Shown piece by piece: positions 33,778 to 42,781 of a DNA stretch of 64,000 bases (its first letter is position 1; the number at the start of each line of letters is the position of its first letter). The stretch is from Parvularcula sp. IMCC14364 (GTDB lineage: Bacteria > Pseudomonadota > Alphaproteobacteria > Caulobacterales > Parvularculaceae). Where the stretch lies: the NCBI RefSeq assembly GCF_030758415.1, contig NZ_CP132334.1, positions 744,001 to 808,000 on the forward strand, written 5' to 3'. The notes under the pieces are model-generated. The model was not told where the DNA came from, ran no database searches, and was given only the letters and a program-made list of their open reading frames with translations. The position numbers and the translations under genes are program-made.

Positions 33778-35316
33778 CTAGCTGCTCTCTGCCAGCAGGC
33801 TCAACTGTTCAATCGCTGCAGTGGTTTTGGCCTGCATCTGATCGGTCAAAGGGGTTGGATAATCGCCGGTGAAGCAATGATCCGTGAACGCCGGATCATC
33901 ATCATCGCGCGGCCCTTTGCCAAAGGCCTTGTACAAGCCATCGAGACTCAGAAACTCCAGACTGTCGGCGCCGATGATATTTCGCATCTCCTGAATGGAG
34001 TGGTTGGACGCCAGCAGCTCGTCGCGCGAAGGTGTGTTGATGCCATAAAAGTCCGGGAATTTTATTGGCGGACAGGCAATGCGGAAATGCACTTCCTTGG
34101 CACCGGCATCTCTGAGCATCCGGGTAATCTTGCGTGATGTTGTGCCGCGTACCAGACTGTCATCCACCAGTACGACACGTTTGCCGGCTATAGCGCCGGC
34201 ATTGGCGGAATGCTTGCGCGCGACACCGATTTCCCGGATCTTCTGGGACGGCTGGATGAATGTGCGCTCCGCATAATGACTTCTGATGAGCGCCATCTCG
34301 AATGGCAGATCTGCCTTCTGGCTGAAGCCGACAGCGGCGGGTACGCCTGAGTCAGGAATAGGGGAAATTAAATCTGCTTCAACCGGCGCTTCCTTGGCAA
34401 GGCGTCGTCCCAGTCGCTTGCGCAACTCGTAAACACTGTCGCCATCAATAAAGGAATTGGGTTTGGCAAAATAAATCAGTTCAAAAATGCAGGGTCGGGC
34501 ATGGGTTGGCTCCGGCGTGATCTGACGACTTTCGACGGTTCCATCAGCATGGCAGATCACGGTCTCGCCGGGACGCACATCGCGCACATATTCAGCACCG
34601 ATCAGGTCAAAGGCGCAGGTTTCCGAGGCTAGAACAGGGGCATTGCCAAGTTTGCCCAGAACAAGCGGGCGGATACCCAGCGGGTCGCGAATGCCGATCA
34701 GATTGTGTTGTGTGAGGATCGTCAGCGCATACGCGCCTTCAATTTCGGCCAGGCTGTCGATCACCTTGTCCACCATGGTCATGCCACGGGAGAGAGCAGC
34801 CAGTTGCAGAAACAGTTCAGAATCCATCGTGGTCTGGAAAATACAGCCTTTGCGGATCAGTTCTGCCCGCTTCGTCCGGCTGTTGGTCAGGTTGCCATTA
34901 TGGGCAATCGCCAGGCCACCGCGGTCCAGGTCTGCATAAAGCGGCTGAATATTGCGCAGCACCGTGTCACCCGTTGTGGAATAGCGCGTATGCCCGATCC
35001 CGGCTGCCCCCGGCAGACTGTCGAGAATTTTTTCATCAGACATTTTTGCGCTGACCAGTCCCATACGCCGTTCAGCGTGAAACTGGTGACCGTCCCATGT
35101 GGCAATGCCTACGGCTTCCTGCCCGCGATGTTGCAGTGCATGGAGGCCAAGAGCCACTTTCGCGCTGGCATCTTCATGGCCGATAATGCCGAAGATACCG
35201 CATTCTTCCTTCATCTTGGGGCCGCCGCCATAAAGGTCATCCAGGCCGGAAGATATATCCCTGACACGCGGATATTCGCGTCTGAGAAAGCGGGCAACCT
35301 GTGAGTTCGTACGCAC
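33778..35316 (-). CDS. purF: Amidophosphoribosyltransferase PurF
   Basis: PurF catalyses the first committed step of purine synthesis, making 5-phosphoribosylamine from PRPP and glutamine. The Ntn-type nucleophile cysteine follows MKEE in KEECGIFGIIG, and the phosphoribosyltransferase PRPP loop appears as VVLVDDSLVRGTTS. Two starts are possible. A GTG at 35316, three bases after the cvpA stop with GGAG at good spacing, gives a 39-residue propeptide before the cysteine (512 residues in all). An ATG at 35214 leaves only four residues. I keep the upstream start because of the ribosome-binding site. Operon with cvpA, as in many bacteria. Confidence 0.95.
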   Translation of the reverse strand: MRTNSQVARFLRREYPRVRDISSGLDDLYGGGPKMKEECGIFGIIGHEDASAKVALGLHALQHRGQEAVGIATWDGHQFHAERRMGLVSAKMSDEKILDSLPGAAGIGHTRYSTTGDTVLRNIQPLYADLDRGGLAIAHNGNLTNSRTKRAELIRKGCIFQTTMDSELFLQLAALSRGMTMVDKVIDSLAEIEGAYALTILTQHNLIGIRDPLGIRPLVLGKLGNAPVLASETCAFDLIGAEYVRDVRPGETVICHADGTVESRQITPEPTHARPCIFELIYFAKPNSFIDGDSVYELRKRLGRRLAKEAPVEADLISPIPDSGVPAAVGFSQKADLPFEMALIRSHYAERTFIQPSQKIREIGVARKHSANAGAIAGKRVVLVDDSLVRGTTSRKITRMLRDAGAKEVHFRIACPPIKFPDFYGINTPSRDELLASNHSIQEMRNIIGADSLEFLSLDGLYKAFGKGPRDDDDPAFTDHCFTGDYPTPLTDQMQAKTTAAIEQLSLLAESS

Positions 35317-35318
35317 GT

Positions 35319-35858
35319 TCAGTACTCCGATCCGTGAAATGACACCACGGCGTGGTGTTTGTCTGTTGCAGGTCGGGAAGCAGTTTCTGTGCCGGTCTCC
35401 AGACCTAAATTCTCAAGTATTTCTGCTGCGCTTCTGGCAAACCCCGAGGTGAGGGAGCCGTCAAGGGCATCAGGACGCCGGTCCGCTTCGAAATAATAAT
35501 CAAGGGCGAGAAACCCAAGCCCTACAATCATCCAGCCCCGGAGGAAGCCGAAGACGCCGCCAATCGAGCGGTCTATTCTGCCAGGAGTCTTACCGAGCAG
35601 GCGGCTGAGCAGCAGGCTGATCCCGATGCTGATGGCGAGGAAGAAGCTGGCAAATAACATGGTGATGAGCAGCATGTTGGTCATCAGGGAATTACCAAGA
35701 CCGGTAACCGACGCGATTGGCCCGGCCAGCCAGAATGCAAGAAATGCCGCAAGGCCGAGGGCGGTGATCGTCGTCATCTCGCGTGAAATGCCGCGAAAAG
35801 CTGCGAACAGGATAGATAATCCCATAATGAGTATGACGATGAGATCAAACCAGGTCAT
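35319..35858 (-). CDS. cvpA: CvpA family membrane protein
   Basis: This 179-residue inner-membrane protein has four hydrophobic segments and the family's opening WFDLIVILIMGLSILFAAFRGISREM, followed later by DRSIGGVFGFLRGWMIVG. CvpA is named for colicin V production and is linked to envelope homeostasis; its molecular function is still open. The hydrophilic C-terminus ends within three bases of the purF start, so the two are translationally linked, the usual arrangement. Confidence 0.93.
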   Translation of the reverse strand: MTWFDLIVILIMGLSILFAAFRGISREMTTITALGLAAFLAFWLAGPIASVTGLGNSLMTNMLLITMLFASFFLAISIGISLLLSRLLGKTPGRIDRSIGGVFGFLRGWMIVGLGFLALDYYFEADRRPDALDGSLTSGFARSAAEILENLGLETGTETASRPATDKHHAVVSFHGSEY

Positions 35859-35963
35859 CGGCTATGCCCACTTCCGCTGTCCCCTGCGAGGTTCCTAGCG
35901 TGTTTACAGGCGTAATGCCACAACTGAATAACAAAAGCGTCATATTCGCCGGACGATTTCCTC

Positions 35964-37319
35964 TCATATCTGTTTCAGCCAGCGCACAAAATCATCCAGT
36001 GCCCCGAATTTTTTCAGGGAAGGCCGGTCCGGGATATTTGCCGGCGCGATGGCTCTGTGAAAGCCCAGTTTTTTTGCCTCGTTCAAGCGCGCATCAGTTT
36101 GCGGGACCGGGCGGATCGCGGCCGAGAGGCTGACTTCGCCAAAAATAGCTGTTTCAGACGGCAAAGGCGTATCGAACAGCGATGAGGCCAGCGCTGCCGC
36201 TGCCGCAAGGTCTGCTGCAGGTTCGGTAATCCGCATACCGCCTGCCACATTGAGGAAAACATCGTGACGCCCGAAATCAAGCCCGCAACGTGTGTCCAGC
36301 ACCGCGAGCAGCATGGACAGACGGGCACTGTCCCAGCCAACCACAGCACGGCGCGGGGCACCCAGGCTGGACTGGCTGACCAGCGCCTGAATTTCAACGA
36401 GTACCGGGCGCGTGCCTTCGACCCCGGCAAACACGGCAGATCCGGAGACAGGTTTTTCATGTTCTGACAGGAACAGACGGGACGGGTTGGATACTTCTTC
36501 CAGGCCCTTGCCGGTCATTTCAAAAACGCCAATTTCATGGGCGGCGCCAAAGCGGTTCTTCACCGCGCGCAAGATTCTGAAGGCCCGCCCGGTTTCGCTT
36601 TCAAAATACATCACCGCATCGACCATATGCTCGACAACACGTGGCCCGGCGATCTGCCCGTCTTTCGTCACGTGCCCCACGAGCAGCATCACCGTATCGC
36701 TGCCTTTGGCAAAGCGCACCAGCTCCTGCGCACAGGCGCGCACCTGCGTCACCGTGCCCGGCGCGGCGGGTAGTGCGTCTGACCAGGTCGTCTGGATCGA
36801 ATCAATGATGACCACATCGGGCTTTTCGGCTTTCAGCGTGGCCAGAATATCCTTGAGGGACGTTGCTGACGCCAGATGTACAGGCGCATCAGCCAGTCCA
36901 AGGCGTGCTGCGCGCAGGCGAATTTGCGCGACGGCTTCCTCACCGGAGATATAGGCGACTTTCGTGCCCGCTGTGGCAAGGCCCGCTGCGACCTGCAAAA
37001 GCAGGGTCGATTTACCGACTCCCGGATCGCCGCCGATCAACAGGGCGCTGCCCGGCACCAGCCCGCCACCCGCGGCGCGGTCAAATTCCTTGTTCCCCGT
37101 CGGCAGGCGGGGCTCGCGGGCGACTTCGCCCTTCAGGGAGACAAGTTCGATGCTTTTGCCGCGCCCGGCTGATTTTGCGCCATGGCTGCCCGGCGGGGAC
37201 GCTTCACTTTGCTCCAGTTCGATGGAATTCCATTCACCGCAACTGTCGCAGCGACCGGCCCATTTGGAATAAACCATGCCGCAGGACTGACAGACATATG
37301 TATCGTTGTTTTTTGGCAT
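35964..37319 (-). CDS. radA: DNA repair protein RadA
   Basis: RadA (Sms) is a RecA-like branch-migration helicase that helps process recombination intermediates. The 451-residue product starts at MPKNNDTYVC, with the C4 zinc finger CQSCGMVYSKWAGRCDSC at the N-terminus. Walker A GGDPGVGKST, the RadA-specific KNRFG motif and a C-terminal Lon-like domain (GEVSLSAAIRPVPQ) follow. An in-frame upstream ATG at 37355 would add 12 residues without a better ribosome-binding site. It is 105 bp upstream of cvpA on the same strand and divergent from the M48 peptidase gene. Confidence 0.96.
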   Translation of the reverse strand: MPKNNDTYVCQSCGMVYSKWAGRCDSCGEWNSIELEQSEASPPGSHGAKSAGRGKSIELVSLKGEVAREPRLPTGNKEFDRAAGGGLVPGSALLIGGDPGVGKSTLLLQVAAGLATAGTKVAYISGEEAVAQIRLRAARLGLADAPVHLASATSLKDILATLKAEKPDVVIIDSIQTTWSDALPAAPGTVTQVRACAQELVRFAKGSDTVMLLVGHVTKDGQIAGPRVVEHMVDAVMYFESETGRAFRILRAVKNRFGAAHEIGVFEMTGKGLEEVSNPSRLFLSEHEKPVSGSAVFAGVEGTRPVLVEIQALVSQSSLGAPRRAVVGWDSARLSMLLAVLDTRCGLDFGRHDVFLNVAGGMRITEPAADLAAAAALASSLFDTPLPSETAIFGEVSLSAAIRPVPQTDARLNEAKKLGFHRAIAPANIPDRPSLKKFGALDDFVRWLKQI

Positions 37320-37436
37320 ATTCGGGATACTACGCCCTGACTCGAGGGGGCACATAAGTTTTTTCTGTCATCAGTTTGAGAAAATGACATGTTTTTGGCG
37401 TTGAGAATTTACAGCGGCACTGCAAGACTTTGCCAC

Positions 37437-38537
37437 ATGAGTGTTCGTAAGAGAATTTTCTGCGCCTGTCTCTGGCTCTGTCTGTCAGCCTGCATCTCTG
37501 CGGAGCATGAGCTGCCGCTGCCGGAGAGCGAAACTGTGGAGGCAACCCGGCAGGAGATGCAGCGCGAAGCCGTCGCGTTCCAGCTGAAGCGCCGGGCGCG
37601 TCTTTATGATCTGTCATGGCCATTGCTTGAGGCAAATGCGGCGCTATGCCCTGCGACCCGCCTCTCCATTGGCGTTGTGTTGGCGGATCTTGATACTTAC
37701 GCCACAATCATCGGTGGGCTGACCGCCGATCAACTCAGCGCGCAAGGTCTGTCTGATGATATTCATCTGCTTCATGTGATCAGTCAAAGCCCCGCCGCGC
37801 AGGCCGGGATCCAGCGAGGGGATTTCATCCGTGCTGTGAACGGCGCACCCGTTGAGCAGAACAGACCGGGCAAACTCGCCAGTATGATTCGCAAGGCTGC
37901 CGCCGACAAGGAGCCGGTCCGGTTGCTGGTCGAGAACGCTCAGGGCGAGCGGGAGGTGGGTGTGACGGCGGTGGAAGTCTGTGACGTTGCTGTAAAGCTG
38001 AGCACGTCATCAGCGATAAACGCGTTGGCACAGGACAAGACCATGATCGTGAATGCTGGCCTTATGCGCAGTGCAGATGATGCCATGGTTCAATATATTA
38101 TGGCGCATGAGCTGGCGCATCTGGCCTTGCGTCATGCGCGCAAGGGCACCTGGAATACAATCGCCTCCGGAGCCGTTGTTTATGCACCCTTACTCTATGC
38201 TGGCGGAGCTGTGGTGGACCGTACCAGAAAACTGTTTGGCCAGAAACCGAAGCGCTCGCTTGCCCGTCAGGGCCTAGCGGCGGCTGTGCCGTTCAGCCAG
38301 GTCTTTGAATCCGAAGCGGACTATGTCGGGCTCTACATGCTTGTCCGTGCGGGCGGCGATATAAATCGCGCGAGTGACATATTCCGGTTATTTGCCAGAG
38401 AGGCGCCTGCGAGTACCTGGATCAGATATACGCATCCCCTGACGCCGGAGCGTGTTGCCGCCGTTGAACTCGCTTTGCAGGAAATCAAGGTGAAACAGGC
38501 CGCAGGGGAGGCGCTTTTGCCGGAGAAAGTGCGCTAG
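37437..38537 (+). CDS. M48 family metallopeptidase lipoprotein with PDZ domain
   Basis: This is a 366-residue lipoprotein (start chosen at ATG 37437, MSVRKRIFCAC, lipobox LSAC). A PDZ-like domain occupies roughly residues 85-185 (QSPAAQAGIQRGDFIRAVNG). The zinc peptidase domain has the motif HELAHLAL and the distal ligand in FESEADYVGLYML, as in M48 enzymes such as BepA and LoiP. M48 envelope peptidases take part in outer-membrane protein quality control. PDZ placed before the HExxH domain differs from BepA, which has C-terminal TPR repeats. A hydrophobic stretch after the active site may contact the membrane. The gene is monocistronic. Confidence 0.88.
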   Translation: MSVRKRIFCACLWLCLSACISAEHELPLPESETVEATRQEMQREAVAFQLKRRARLYDLSWPLLEANAALCPATRLSIGVVLADLDTYATIIGGLTADQLSAQGLSDDIHLLHVISQSPAAQAGIQRGDFIRAVNGAPVEQNRPGKLASMIRKAAADKEPVRLLVENAQGEREVGVTAVEVCDVAVKLSTSSAINALAQDKTMIVNAGLMRSADDAMVQYIMAHELAHLALRHARKGTWNTIASGAVVYAPLLYAGGAVVDRTRKLFGQKPKRSLARQGLAAAVPFSQVFESEADYVGLYMLVRAGGDINRASDIFRLFAREAPASTWIRYTHPLTPERVAAVELALQEIKVKQAAGEALLPEKVR

Positions 38538-38571
38538 GGGGTGCGCAGGATCGTGCTGCAGCCTTGACCGA

Positions 38572-39648
38572 CTAGTCAGTATAGCAACGCATGACGCGCT
38601 CGCCGAGTGTCACAAATAACTCATACGGAATAGTTCCAGCCACCTTTGCGATTTCCTGAACAGGCAACTGATCGCCGAAACATTCTGCCATCCTGCCTGG
38701 GGATACTTCTGTTGTGCAAGTGCTTATATCCACGCTGACAAGGTCCATGGAAATGATACCGAGGATGGGGCAGGCATGGCCGCCGATCATGACATGGCCT
38801 TTGCCGGAGAGGGCGCGCGGGTAACCGTCGCCATAACCGATGGCGATGGTAGCAATCTGCATGTCATTGTTGGTCCGGTATGTACTGCCATAGCCAACAG
38901 CATCCCCGGCTTCCAGCTTTCGTGTCTGAAGGACAGGGGCTTCAAGCCGGGCGACGGTCTTGAGATTATGGGCGAGGCTTGCCTGCGGGCAGATACCATA
39001 AAGTGCAAGGCCGGGCCGTGTCAGGTCTTCTTCTATCATGTCCGGCAGAAACAACCCGCCAGAGGCGGAGATGCTGTGCCGGGCCCCCGGGAAAACGTCA
39101 CCGAGCTGGTTCGTCACATCAGTAAATTTCGTGATCTGGGATTGATTTTCCTCTGATAGCGGATCGTCGCTACAGGCGAAGTGACTGAGGATATGTGATA
39201 CCGTCAGGTCAGCGGCGGATGCTGCTGTTGCCAGCGCTTCCGGGATGGAGAGGCCAAGCCTGTTCATACCTGTATCCACATGCAGCATGGCAAGTCTGTC
39301 CGAATTCTGAGACCACAGACGGACCTGTTCCGGCGTATTCAGCACAGGGGTCAGGTTGGCGGCCATGAACTCATTCAGGTTATCCGTACCGGGACCATTA
39401 AGGACACAGATATCCGGTTGTTTGCCCAGAATATCCCGCAGTGCCATCCCTTCAAAGGCGTAGGCAACAAAAAACGTCTGGCATCCAGCCTCTGCCAGGG
39501 CTCGCGCGACGAGTGCCATGCCAAGGCCATACGCATTTGCCTTGACCACAGCGGCAAGGTCAGCGTCCGGTCGCCGTGACTTCAGGGTTGCGTAATTATG
39601 CTTCAGGGCGGCCAGATCAACGGTCAGGCGCGGTCGGTCGTTACTCAT
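38572..39648 (-). CDS. alr: Alanine racemase
   Basis: This PLP enzyme interconverts L- and D-alanine to supply D-Ala for peptidoglycan. The 358-residue product has the PLP lysine in AVVKANAYGLG near residue 34, and the tyrosine of the second active-site motif in DAVGYGSTYRT. The ATG at 39648 (MSNDRPRLTVDLAALKHNY) fits family alignments; a non-ATG extension to 39690 is unlikely. It lies 98 bp downstream of dnaB on the same strand, the conserved alphaproteobacterial order. Confidence 0.95.
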   Translation of the reverse strand: MSNDRPRLTVDLAALKHNYATLKSRRPDADLAAVVKANAYGLGMALVARALAEAGCQTFFVAYAFEGMALRDILGKQPDICVLNGPGTDNLNEFMAANLTPVLNTPEQVRLWSQNSDRLAMLHVDTGMNRLGLSIPEALATAASAADLTVSHILSHFACSDDPLSEENQSQITKFTDVTNQLGDVFPGARHSISASGGLFLPDMIEEDLTRPGLALYGICPQASLAHNLKTVARLEAPVLQTRKLEAGDAVGYGSTYRTNNDMQIATIAIGYGDGYPRALSGKGHVMIGGHACPILGIISMDLVSVDISTCTTEVSPGRMAECFGDQLPVQEIAKVAGTIPYELFVTLGERVMRCYTD

Positions 39649-39746
39649 GGGAGACAGTCTAGCGGTGTTGTTTGGCCAGAACAGGGGCAAAATCAGTTAA
39701 AATTCTGGCGCTCTGTTCTGTCAGGTCAGCCTGTGGACACCAGAGA

Positions 39747-41243
39747 CTAGTATTCGCTGTCGGCATAATAATCCGGATTGGCAAGATTGCCGAATTTCAC
39801 GATATTCGCATCGAACGCGACCTTGATATTGCCGATTGGACCATGTCGCTGTTTGCCGATCACCACCTCGGCAAGACCATGGACGCGTTCCATTTTCTCC
39901 TGCCATTCGCGATATTGCTCAACCTTGTTCATGTCCGGCTCTGTGCGGCTGAGGTAGTATTCTTCGCGGTACACAAACATCACCACGTCGGCATCCTGTT
40001 CGATAGAGCCGGATTCACGCAAGTCTGCCAGTTGCGGGCGTTTGTCGTCGCGCTGCTCCACCTGGCGAGAGAGCTGTGACAGGGCAATGATGGGGACTTC
40101 CAGCTCTTTTGCCAGGGCTTTCAGGCCAACAGTGATCTCGGTAATTTCCTGCACCCGGTTATCGCTTGAGCGAGATGACCCGGACAGAAGCTGGAGATAG
40201 TCAACGACCAGCAGACCGAGAGTGTGCTGCCGCTTGAGGCGCCGGGCGCGGGCAGCCAGCTGGGCAATGGAGAGACCACCTGTGTCATCGATATAGAGCG
40301 GAATGTCATTCAGGGTCTGGGCAGCTTCATAAATGCGCTCAAAATCATGTTTCTGAATATCCCCGCGCCTGATCTTGTCAGACGGTATCTCGGAAAATTC
40401 AGACAGGATACGACCGGCCAACTGGTCTGCTGACATTTCGAGAGAGAAAAAGCCGACAACCGCGCCCTCGGCGGCAGAGATCGAGCCGTCTGCCTTGCGC
40501 TCAGGTCTGTAGGCCTTGGCCGCATTGACCGCGATATTTGTTGCAAGGGCCGTTTTGCCCATGGATGGGCGCCCGGCGAGAACGATGAGGTCGGACTTGT
40601 GCAGACCACCGAGTTTCTTGTCCAACTCCGTCAGGCCCGTTGCGACGCCAGCCAGTCCACCCCCACGCTCGAAGGCGGCATTGGCAACATTGATCGCCTG
40701 CGCCAAGGCGCTCTCAAAAGTCTTGAAGCCGCCGCCATATTTGCCTGTTTCAGCCAGCTTATAGAGCTTGGCCTCAGCCTCTTCGACCTGTTTCTGGGGA
40801 TCATCATCAATGTCGGATATTCTGGCGCGCTCGACCATCTCCGAACCCAGATGCAACAGACCGCGACAGACCGAAAGGTCGAATACAACACGCGCATAGT
40901 CACTGGCACCGACCGTGGACGGAACACTCTGGGCCAGTTCTGTCAGGTACTTGCTGCCGCCGATTTCACCCACAGCCGGATTGTCTGCGAGATAGGTATT
41001 GAGAGTCACGGGCGATGCGAGGCGTCCTGATGAGATCAGCTTGTCACAGGCCTCATAAATCATCTGGTGCACAGGATCATAGAAATGCTCAGGCTTCAGA
41101 AAGCCGGAGACACGGTAATAGATCTCGTTATCGAACAGAATAGCGCCAAGAATGGCCTGTTCCGCACCAATATTGAAAGGTTCTTTTTGTTCCGTATCGG
41201 GTGTATTTTGTAAATTTCCATCGGGCATAAGGGAAATAGACAT
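39747..41243 (-). CDS. dnaB: Replicative DNA helicase DnaB
   Basis: DnaB is the hexameric 5'-3' helicase of the replisome. The 498-residue protein has the N-terminal interaction domain (PFNIGAEQAILGAIL), Walker A AGRPSMGKTAL, and the core motifs LLVVDYLQLLSG, DLRESGSIEQDADVVMF and IGKQRHGPIG. The ATG at 41243 lies directly at the T-tract of the rplI terminator and has no Shine-Dalgarno sequence; ATG 41228 is an alternative start. This means dnaB translation begins at the very foot of the hairpin. The gene is followed by alr. Confidence 0.95.
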   Translation of the reverse strand: MSISLMPDGNLQNTPDTEQKEPFNIGAEQAILGAILFDNEIYYRVSGFLKPEHFYDPVHQMIYEACDKLISSGRLASPVTLNTYLADNPAVGEIGGSKYLTELAQSVPSTVGASDYARVVFDLSVCRGLLHLGSEMVERARISDIDDDPQKQVEEAEAKLYKLAETGKYGGGFKTFESALAQAINVANAAFERGGGLAGVATGLTELDKKLGGLHKSDLIVLAGRPSMGKTALATNIAVNAAKAYRPERKADGSISAAEGAVVGFFSLEMSADQLAGRILSEFSEIPSDKIRRGDIQKHDFERIYEAAQTLNDIPLYIDDTGGLSIAQLAARARRLKRQHTLGLLVVDYLQLLSGSSRSSDNRVQEITEITVGLKALAKELEVPIIALSQLSRQVEQRDDKRPQLADLRESGSIEQDADVVMFVYREEYYLSRTEPDMNKVEQYREWQEKMERVHGLAEVVIGKQRHGPIGNIKVAFDANIVKFGNLANPDYYADSEY

Positions 41244-41279
41244 GAAAAAGCCGTGAGAGGCAAACGCTCTCACGGCTTC
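41244..41279 (-). terminator. Rho-independent terminator of the rpsF-rpsR-rplI operon
   Basis: On the minus strand a 12-bp stem (41278-41267 with 41259-41248) with a 7-base loop is followed by TTTTT. It starts 47 bases after the rplI stop and ends immediately before the dnaB start codon, so dnaB needs readthrough or an unusual promoter within the rplI end. Confidence 0.88.
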
Positions 41280-41325
41280 AAATCCCAACCCCCTGATTTT
41301 TCAGGAGAAGATTTTTTCCACAATC

Positions 41326-41949
41326 CTAGCTGTCAGTCCTGTCGGCATCGCTTTCAGGGGCAGGTTCGCCTTCAGCTGTTGCTTCAGGTGCGTCTGCGCC
41401 TTCTTCGAAGAAATCGTCGCCGCCCGTACCGCGGATCAGATCCTCGTCCAGCTCTTCCTTCTGGCCAAGGACGTTTTCACCGCGTGCCTGCGCTTCGGCC
41501 TCTTCCTGAGACCGGGCAATGTTCACAGCGATATTGATGGATACCTCTGGGTGAAGGACCACACGTACATCACTGACACCCAGATTTTTCAGAGGCTTAT
41601 CGAGAACAATCTGACTACGGCTGACATGGAAACCGTCTGCTTCAGCGGCTTCTGCGATATCACGGGAGGACACAGAGCCGTAAAGCTGACCCATGTCTGA
41701 TGCCTGACGGATCAGTGTGTAGGTCTGGCCTTCCAGTTTCTCGGCAACAGCTTCAGCCTCTTTTTTGGCCTCAAGGTTCCGAGCCTCAATGTCAGCGCGC
41801 TGGTTTTCGAAAACCTTCTTGTTGCCTTCAGTTGCCCGCAGGGCTTTTTTCTGTGGCAGCAGGAAATTGCGCGCAAAGCCGTCCTTGACGTTCACAACGT
41901 CGCCAATCTGGCCCAGCTTTTCAACGCGTTCTAGTAGAATAACATCCAT
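41326..41949 (-). CDS. rplI: 50S ribosomal protein bL9
   Basis: bL9 binds 23S rRNA near the L1 stalk. The first 150 residues are canonical: [36 protein letters not shown] with the [13 protein letters not shown]-type signature, a long connecting helix, and a C-terminal domain ending in [18 protein letters not shown]. The protein is 207 residues, about 55 longer than the E. coli form, because of an acidic C-terminal tail rich in E, A, D and G; such tails are frequent in alphaproteobacteria. It is the last gene of the rpsF-rpsR-rplI operon. Confidence 0.97.
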   Translation of the reverse strand: MDVILLERVEKLGQIGDVVNVKDGFARNFLLPQKKALRATEGNKKVFENQRADIEARNLEAKKEAEAVAEKLEGQTYTLIRQASDMGQLYGSVSSRDIAEAAEADGFHVSRSQIVLDKPLKNLGVSDVRVVLHPEVSINIAVNIARSQEEAEAQARGENVLGQKEELDEDLIRGTGGDDFFEEGADAPEATAEGEPAPESDADRTDS

Positions 41950-41954
41950 GGTGC

Positions 41955-42176
41955 TTACTCCCCGACATATGGCAGCAGAGCGAGAAAACGGGCGCGTTTG
42001 ATTGCACGGGCCAGCTCACGCTGCTTTTTCATGGACACAGCTGAAATCCGTGAAGGAACGATTTTGCCCTTCTCGGAAATGTAGCGCTGCAGGAGGCGCG
42101 GGTCTTTATAGTCAATTTTCGGGGCTTTTTCGCCAGAAAAAGGACATGTCTTGCGACGGCGGAAAAATGGTTTCAT
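41955..42176 (-). CDS. rpsR: 30S ribosomal protein bS18
   Basis: bS18 is a small-subunit protein of 73 residues here. The sequence starts [13 protein letters not shown] and contains the family signature [28 protein letters not shown], followed by [21 protein letters not shown]. It lies 21 bp after rpsF and five bp before rplI, a conserved operon. bS18 forms a heterodimer with bS6, which in several bacteria also binds the operon's leader mRNA. Confidence 0.98.
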   Translation of the reverse strand: MKPFFRRRKTCPFSGEKAPKIDYKDPRLLQRYISEKGKIVPSRISAVSMKKQRELARAIKRARFLALLPYVGE

Positions 42177-42197
42177 CGGTCTAATCTCCTATTGCGC

Positions 42198-42554
42198 TCA
42201 GTCACGGTCCTTGCCGCGAGGACCAGAAGAATCCTTGCGGGAAAGTACAGGTGAAGGCTCATCGCTCAGTTCCTCAACGCGCAAGGTCATGAAGCGCAGA
42301 ATGTCTTCATTGATCCGCATCTGGCGTTCCATTTCGACAACCGCATCTGACGGCGCATCGATGTTCAAAAGGGTGTAGTGACCCTTGCGGTTCTTCTTGA
42401 TCTTGTATTGCATGGTGCGCAGGCCCCAATATTCCTGCTTGGTCACCTTGCCGCCATTTTCCTGGACGATCTGTTCGAGGGATTGTGTCAGTGCCTCTAC
42501 CTGGGCAGGGGCAATATCCTGACGTGCAATATACACGTGCTCGTAATAAGCCAT
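42198..42554 (-). CDS. rpsF: 30S ribosomal protein bS6
   Basis: bS6 is a 118-residue small-subunit protein. The N-terminal [22 protein letters not shown] and central [47 protein letters not shown] fit the family closely. The start is preceded by TAGGAG. A sigma-70-like promoter (42690-42718) and a leader of about 130 bases lie upstream. It is the first gene of the rpsF-rpsR-rplI operon. Confidence 0.98.
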   Translation of the reverse strand: MAYYEHVYIARQDIAPAQVEALTQSLEQIVQENGGKVTKQEYWGLRTMQYKIKKNRKGHYTLLNIDAPSDAVVEMERQMRINEDILRFMTLRVEELSDEPSPVLSRKDSSGPRGKDRD

Positions 42555-42585
42555 CGGCTTCTCCTATAAGGTGACGGCGACAATA

Positions 42586-42600
42586 CTGCCGGAGGGGCAG
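42586..42600 (-). promoter_or_regulatory. Leader hairpin of the rpsF operon
   Basis: In the rpsF leader, CTGCC and GGCAG form a 5-bp stem closing a CCTCC loop (minus strand). The loop is complementary to the AGGAG ribosome-binding site about 30 bases downstream. Leader control of rpsF by bS6:bS18 is known in several bacteria; whether this element is related is uncertain. Confidence 0.3.
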
Positions 42601-42689
42601 AATTACCGTTGGTTCGCCGGCTGCCGGGCCAATCCCGAACGACGCCTGAATAAACAGGAGCGCCAGCGACCGTCACTCGCGAATGCAGG

Positions 42690-42718
42690 CTATTAGGCGA
42701 GGCAATGGCAGGATGCAA
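42690..42718 (-). promoter_or_regulatory. Sigma-70-type promoter of the rpsF operon
   Basis: On the minus strand TTGCAT (42718-42713) and TAATAG (42695-42690) are spaced by exactly 17 bases. Initiation would give a leader of about 130 bases before rpsF. Confidence 0.6.
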
Positions 42719-42781
42719 GGAGAAACAGGAGAGGGTAGTGTCTCAGTTTGAAATTGGAGGACGGTTGTTGGCCCATAGTAG

